7,075 nt of DNA from contig DASC01000014.1 of the NCBI GenBank assembly GCA_002503595.1, forward strand, positions 1-7,075. Direction: 5' to 3'. The notes below the pieces were generated by a model that ran no database searches, was not told the origin of the DNA, and saw only the letters and a program-made list of their open reading frames with translations. Origin of the DNA: Candidatus Methanogaster sp. UBA203. GTDB taxonomy: Archaea > Halobacteriota > Methanosarcinia > Methanosarcinales > Methanogasteraceae. Shown here one piece after another: positions 5,011-7,075 of the stretch. Every line of letters begins with the position of its first letter. Positions within the stretch are counted from its first letter, which is position 1. The translations under genes and the position numbers were made by a program.

Positions 5011-6557
5011 CCCATGCCCGCGTCAAGAATTCCTTCTGCCTGCGCCTTCAACTGCTCCCGCGTGTAATTCGCAATCTCAACAGCCCCCTCTGGGCAGACT
5101 GCCGCACAGATTCCACAGGTGTTGCACGAGAGCGGATCGAGAACAGGCACGGGCTTTCCACCGTCTCCGTCCACCATCGTCAGCGCACCATAAGGACACT
5201 CCTCCACACATACGCCGCAGCCGTCGCATGCATCCGAGATCACGGGTTTTTCAGGCGATACCGAGATCGTGCCAATCCCTAAGAACTGGTGGATCTTGTG
5301 TGCCGCACCGATTGCTTCGGTCACCGAGTCGTGGATGTCTTTTGGTCCGACAGCGCACCCTGCCACAAAGACGCCCTGATTTAATGTATTCACAGGATCA
5401 ATCTTGACGTGTTTCTCCTCGATAAACCCGTCGCCACCTACAGGAACTCCCAGTTGGTCGGCGAGTTCTCGTGACCCCTTCGAAGGGATAAGCGACGGAC
5501 AGAGCACAACCATGTCGAACTCAGCTTCCCCGATCTCGCCTAATAATGTGTCCTCGTATCTGACCTGCAATGTATCGCCGAGCGGATTCACCTCAGCCAC
5601 ACGCCCGCGGACAAAGTTAACACCAATCTCCTGCGTATGCTGGTAGAACTCCTCCATCCTTCTTCCTGCCGATCGCATATCGATGTAGAAGATTGTAACG
5701 TCCGCATCGGGTTTCATCTTTAAGACGAGCTGCGCCTGTTTCTGCGAATAGATGCAGCAGACCTTTGAGCAATGCTTATTTCCCCGATTGAAGTCGCGTG
5801 ACCCGACGCATAACACGAACGCAACCCGCTCGGGAAACGTTCCATCTGCCTTCTGAAGCCTCATGCCGGTCTTGCTCTTGGCAGAGATCATCTCCTCAAA
5901 CTCGATTGCGGTTATGATGTCCGGGTGATCTCCGTAGTGGTATTCCTCAATTATCGATGGATCGATCGACTCAAACCCTGTCGCAATCGTTATCGCGCCG
6001 CAATCCAGCTGTATCTCTTCCCCGGTATCATCAAGCCGGATCGCACCCGCAGAACAAACTTTTTCACATGCGCCGCATTCGATGCAGAGCTCCCTGTCGA
6101 TTATGTATGCCTGCGGGATCGCCTGCGCAAACGGCAGGTAGATCGCATCCGCCGGGCACTTTGCTGCGCACCTGCCGCATGATGTGCACGCGATCGTGTC
6201 GACGTACCGCGGCGCACGGCGCAGGGCCACATTGTAATCGCCTGCACTCCCGTCAACCGATGCAACCTCTGTCTGGGTGTAGAGCGTGATATTTGGGTGG
6301 TTAAAGACCGCAACCATCTTCGGGGTGAGGATGCACTGCGAGCAGTCGAGCGTCGGAAACGTCTTTGAGAGGCCGATCATCTGCCCGCCGATGTATGGGG
6401 CTCTCTCGATCAGGACAACCTCGCGATCGTCTGCCATCTCGAGCGCAGCCGTTATCCCGGCAATTCCACCTCCAACGACGAGCACACGGTCTTTGACATC
6501 CTTTGTGATCGGGTTTAAGGACTCGAGGTTCCACATCCGGGAGACTGCGCCATTCAC
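4626..6557 (-). CDS. hdrA: CoB-CoM heterodisulfide reductase subunit A (HdrA), main part after an in-frame TAG
   Basis: HdrA is the FAD and iron-sulfur subunit that bifurcates electrons in Hdr complexes. In this ORF (numbered from GTG 6557): FAD-binding GGGIAG at 29-34; TLDCSQCILTPKM at 69-81; an inserted pair of ferredoxin motifs (CTSCGRCAAKCP at 124, CIECGACEKVC at 158); LCVGSRD with KHCSKVCC (Cys250, 263, 267, 268) for a further cluster; and a second ferredoxin pair (CDGCGVCVEECP at 444, CNTCGICAAVCP at 478). From about 511 comes an MvhD-like domain (YAAADLAGVNRTQYSP) lacking every cluster cysteine. The HdrA sequence extends upstream in frame through 10 codons to TAG 6590-6588 and beyond. 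With read-through the protein has 763 residues. GTG 6557 and ATG 6536 are weak restart candidates. It ends at TAG, with a TAA eight codons later. Confidence 0.95.
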   Translation of the reverse strand: MNGAVSRMWNLESLNPITKDVKDRVLVVGGGIAGITAALEMADDREVVLIERAPYIGGQMIGLSKTFPTLDCSQCILTPKMVAVFNHPNITLYTQTEVASVDGSAGDYNVALRRAPRYVDTIACTSCGRCAAKCPADAIYLPFAQAIPQAYIIDRELCIECGACEKVCSAGAIRLDDTGEEIQLDCGAITIATGFESIDPSIIEEYHYGDHPDIITAIEFEEMISAKSKTGMRLQKADGTFPERVAFVLCVGSRDFNRGNKHCSKVCCIYSQKQAQLVLKMKPDADVTIFYIDMRSAGRRMEEFYQHTQEIGVNFVRGRVAEVNPLGDTLQVRYEDTLLGEIGEAEFDMVVLCPSLIPSKGSRELADQLGVPVGGDGFIEEKHVKIDPVNTLNQGVFVAGCAVGPKDIHDSVTEAIGAAHKIHQFLGIGTISVSPEKPVISDACDGCGVCVEECPYGALTMVDGDGGKPVPVLDPLSCNTCGICAAVCPEGAVEIANYTREQLKAQAEGILDAGMGVIVYIDPAAYAAADLAGVNRTQYSPLIRFIQVPSIHLLDADIVGHAFESGAGGVMLIEGTTDEALTSRSKDLYSRLKKETKAFKLPIRYSHIETAQYEKLMNLLNVFSEQVAAKAAKSTKKGKKRAE

Positions 6558-6587
6558 AAGCCCCCTCGCTTTCCTTGTAGCCTCCTC

Positions 6588-6590
6588 CTA
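6588..6590 (-). other. hdrA: In-frame TAG within hdrA
   Basis: The codons read GTG CAT GAG GAT TAG GAG GAG GCT ACA, that is VHED-TAG-EEAT. Many HdrA proteins have a Lys, Arg or Asn in this region between the WVH motif and the AT(E/R)KA helix, with no gap needed in the alignment. The codon lies in a surface-type linker between the N-terminal cluster domain and the FAD domain, where an extra residue type or a split might both be tolerated. Confidence 0.85.
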
Positions 6591-6917
6591 ATCCTCATGC
6601 ACCCATGAACACTGCTCACGGATGTTTGTGATCTCAAGAAGCATCGGGTTGATGCCCGCTTTCTGTGCCATCGCACGAAACGTCTCGAGATGAAGCTTCG
6701 GTGAGCATGAGCCGATCACCACGCGATCGATCAATCCTTCCTTGATGTCGCTCTCAATCTGACCCTGCCCCGCACTGCTGCAGAGATAATCCTGAACATT
6801 CGTGTGCGCAACGCCGTCCATTCCTGATACTTCGTCTGCGATTGCCCCGACATCAACGACATCGCCGATGTTGCCGCCACATCTACAGAGATATACGCCA
6901 ATTTTTTCGCTGCTCAT
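6588..6917 (-). CDS. hdrA: HdrA N-terminal domain, ending at an in-frame TAG
   Basis: These 109 residues are the N-terminal iron-sulfur domain of HdrA: IGVYLCRCGGNIG (Cys11, Cys13), YLCSSAGQ (Cys46), GSCSPKLH (Cys71) and IREQCSWVHED (Cys103), all typical of the family. In other HdrA proteins the WVH motif continues directly through a basic helix (xEATEKAKDLV) into the FAD domain. Here TAG follows HED, and the next codons read EEATRKARGLV in the same frame, so the two ORFs are one gene by descent. I chose ATG 6917 because AGGTGA lies six bases upstream; the longer frame from TTG 6944 has no comparable support. The gene is first in its unit, behind a TATA box. Confidence 0.9.
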   Translation of the reverse strand: MSSEKIGVYLCRCGGNIGDVVDVGAIADEVSGMDGVAHTNVQDYLCSSAGQGQIESDIKEGLIDRVVIGSCSPKLHLETFRAMAQKAGINPMLLEITNIREQCSWVHED

Positions 6918-6922
6918 CTCTT

Positions 6923-6960
6923 TCACCTGCCTTTCTTCTGTCAAGCTGCTGGTTATTTAA
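6923..6960 (-). promoter_or_regulatory. hdrA promoter and ribosome binding site
   Basis: TTAAATAA at 6960-6953 on the minus strand is a TATA box. A start about 27 bases downstream (near 6929) would leave a leader of about 12 bases containing AGGTGA at 6928-6923, six bases from ATG 6917. Unlike the two leaderless promoters here, this one keeps a Shine-Dalgarno sequence. The 115 bases beyond, to the right edge, show no gene I can support. Confidence 0.5.
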
Positions 6961-7075
6961 GGTTCCCGAAGGCGATTCTGATTGGTTACAGGATTTGGAT
7001 ACGATGCCCATGTTCTTTTCTGAAAGAGTGGTTGCAAGATCGGAGACTATTGAACCTTAGTTTGAAAGTTACCTA

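Noticed and set aside
4875..5282. 135-residue plus-strand ORF opposite hdrA
   Set aside because: It lies fully antisense to conserved HdrA ferredoxin and MvhD-like coding sequence, has no ribosome site and shows no recognisable domain.
6580..6590. TAGGAGGAGG just after the HdrA N-terminal part as a ribosome binding site for the second ORF
   Set aside because: It resembles a strong Shine-Dalgarno sequence, but no start codon lies at a usable distance; GTG 6557 is about 24 bases away. The bases are explained by conserved Glu-Glu codons.
1..7075. CRISPR arrays, tRNA or rRNA genes, transposases and pyl genes
   Set aside because: I looked for regularly spaced repeats, tRNA-like cloverleaf arms and transposase motifs and saw none. 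The pyrrolysine idea therefore has no direct support within the window.

Overview
The window looks archaeal, from a methanogen, a methane- or alkane-oxidising relative, or a similar Hdr-dependent lineage. This rests on a full heterodisulfide reductase A (HdrA) gene and on TATA-box promoters placed so that two genes appear nearly leaderless. The housekeeping genes all lie on the minus strand, so transcription runs from the right edge leftward. No rRNA, tRNA, CRISPR array or transposase was seen.

Right part (about 6960 down to 4626): hdrA, read as two ORFs separated by one in-frame TAG. The HdrA sequence continues in the same frame on both sides of that codon. The C-terminus is an MvhD-like domain that has lost all of its iron-sulfur cysteines. 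Middle (4567 down to 3735): a UPF0175-type antitoxin and a DUF3368 PIN toxin. The toxin is also interrupted by one in-frame TAG, with the expected C-terminal half continuing in frame. The toxin-antitoxin pair lies between the real hdrA 3' end and a decayed second copy of that 3' end (about 3745 down to 3364), which makes direct repeats of roughly 380 bp. Next (3212 down to 1363) come a geranylgeranyl-reductase-like flavoprotein and a lipoate-protein-ligase-like protein, with overlapping start and stop codons. This pair resembles the LipT and sLpl partners of the alternative lipoate assembly pathway.

Left part (1 to about 1360): AT-rich accessory DNA. It holds a truncated helix-turn-helix ORF, a RelE-type toxin with a small upstream partner that contains a GC-rich inverted repeat, a convergent Phd/YefM-like antitoxin, and the start of an unrecognised gene leaving the window.

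The main observation is the pair of in-frame TAG codons in two unrelated genes that otherwise read as full length. The best explanation is TAG translated as an amino acid, most plausibly pyrrolysine. The evidence is not conclusive: three genes here (the Phd-like antitoxin, RelE and hdrA) also end naturally at TAG, and no pyl genes are visible. The second observation is a possible lipoate assembly pair next to hdrA, now separated from it by a toxin-antitoxin insertion.
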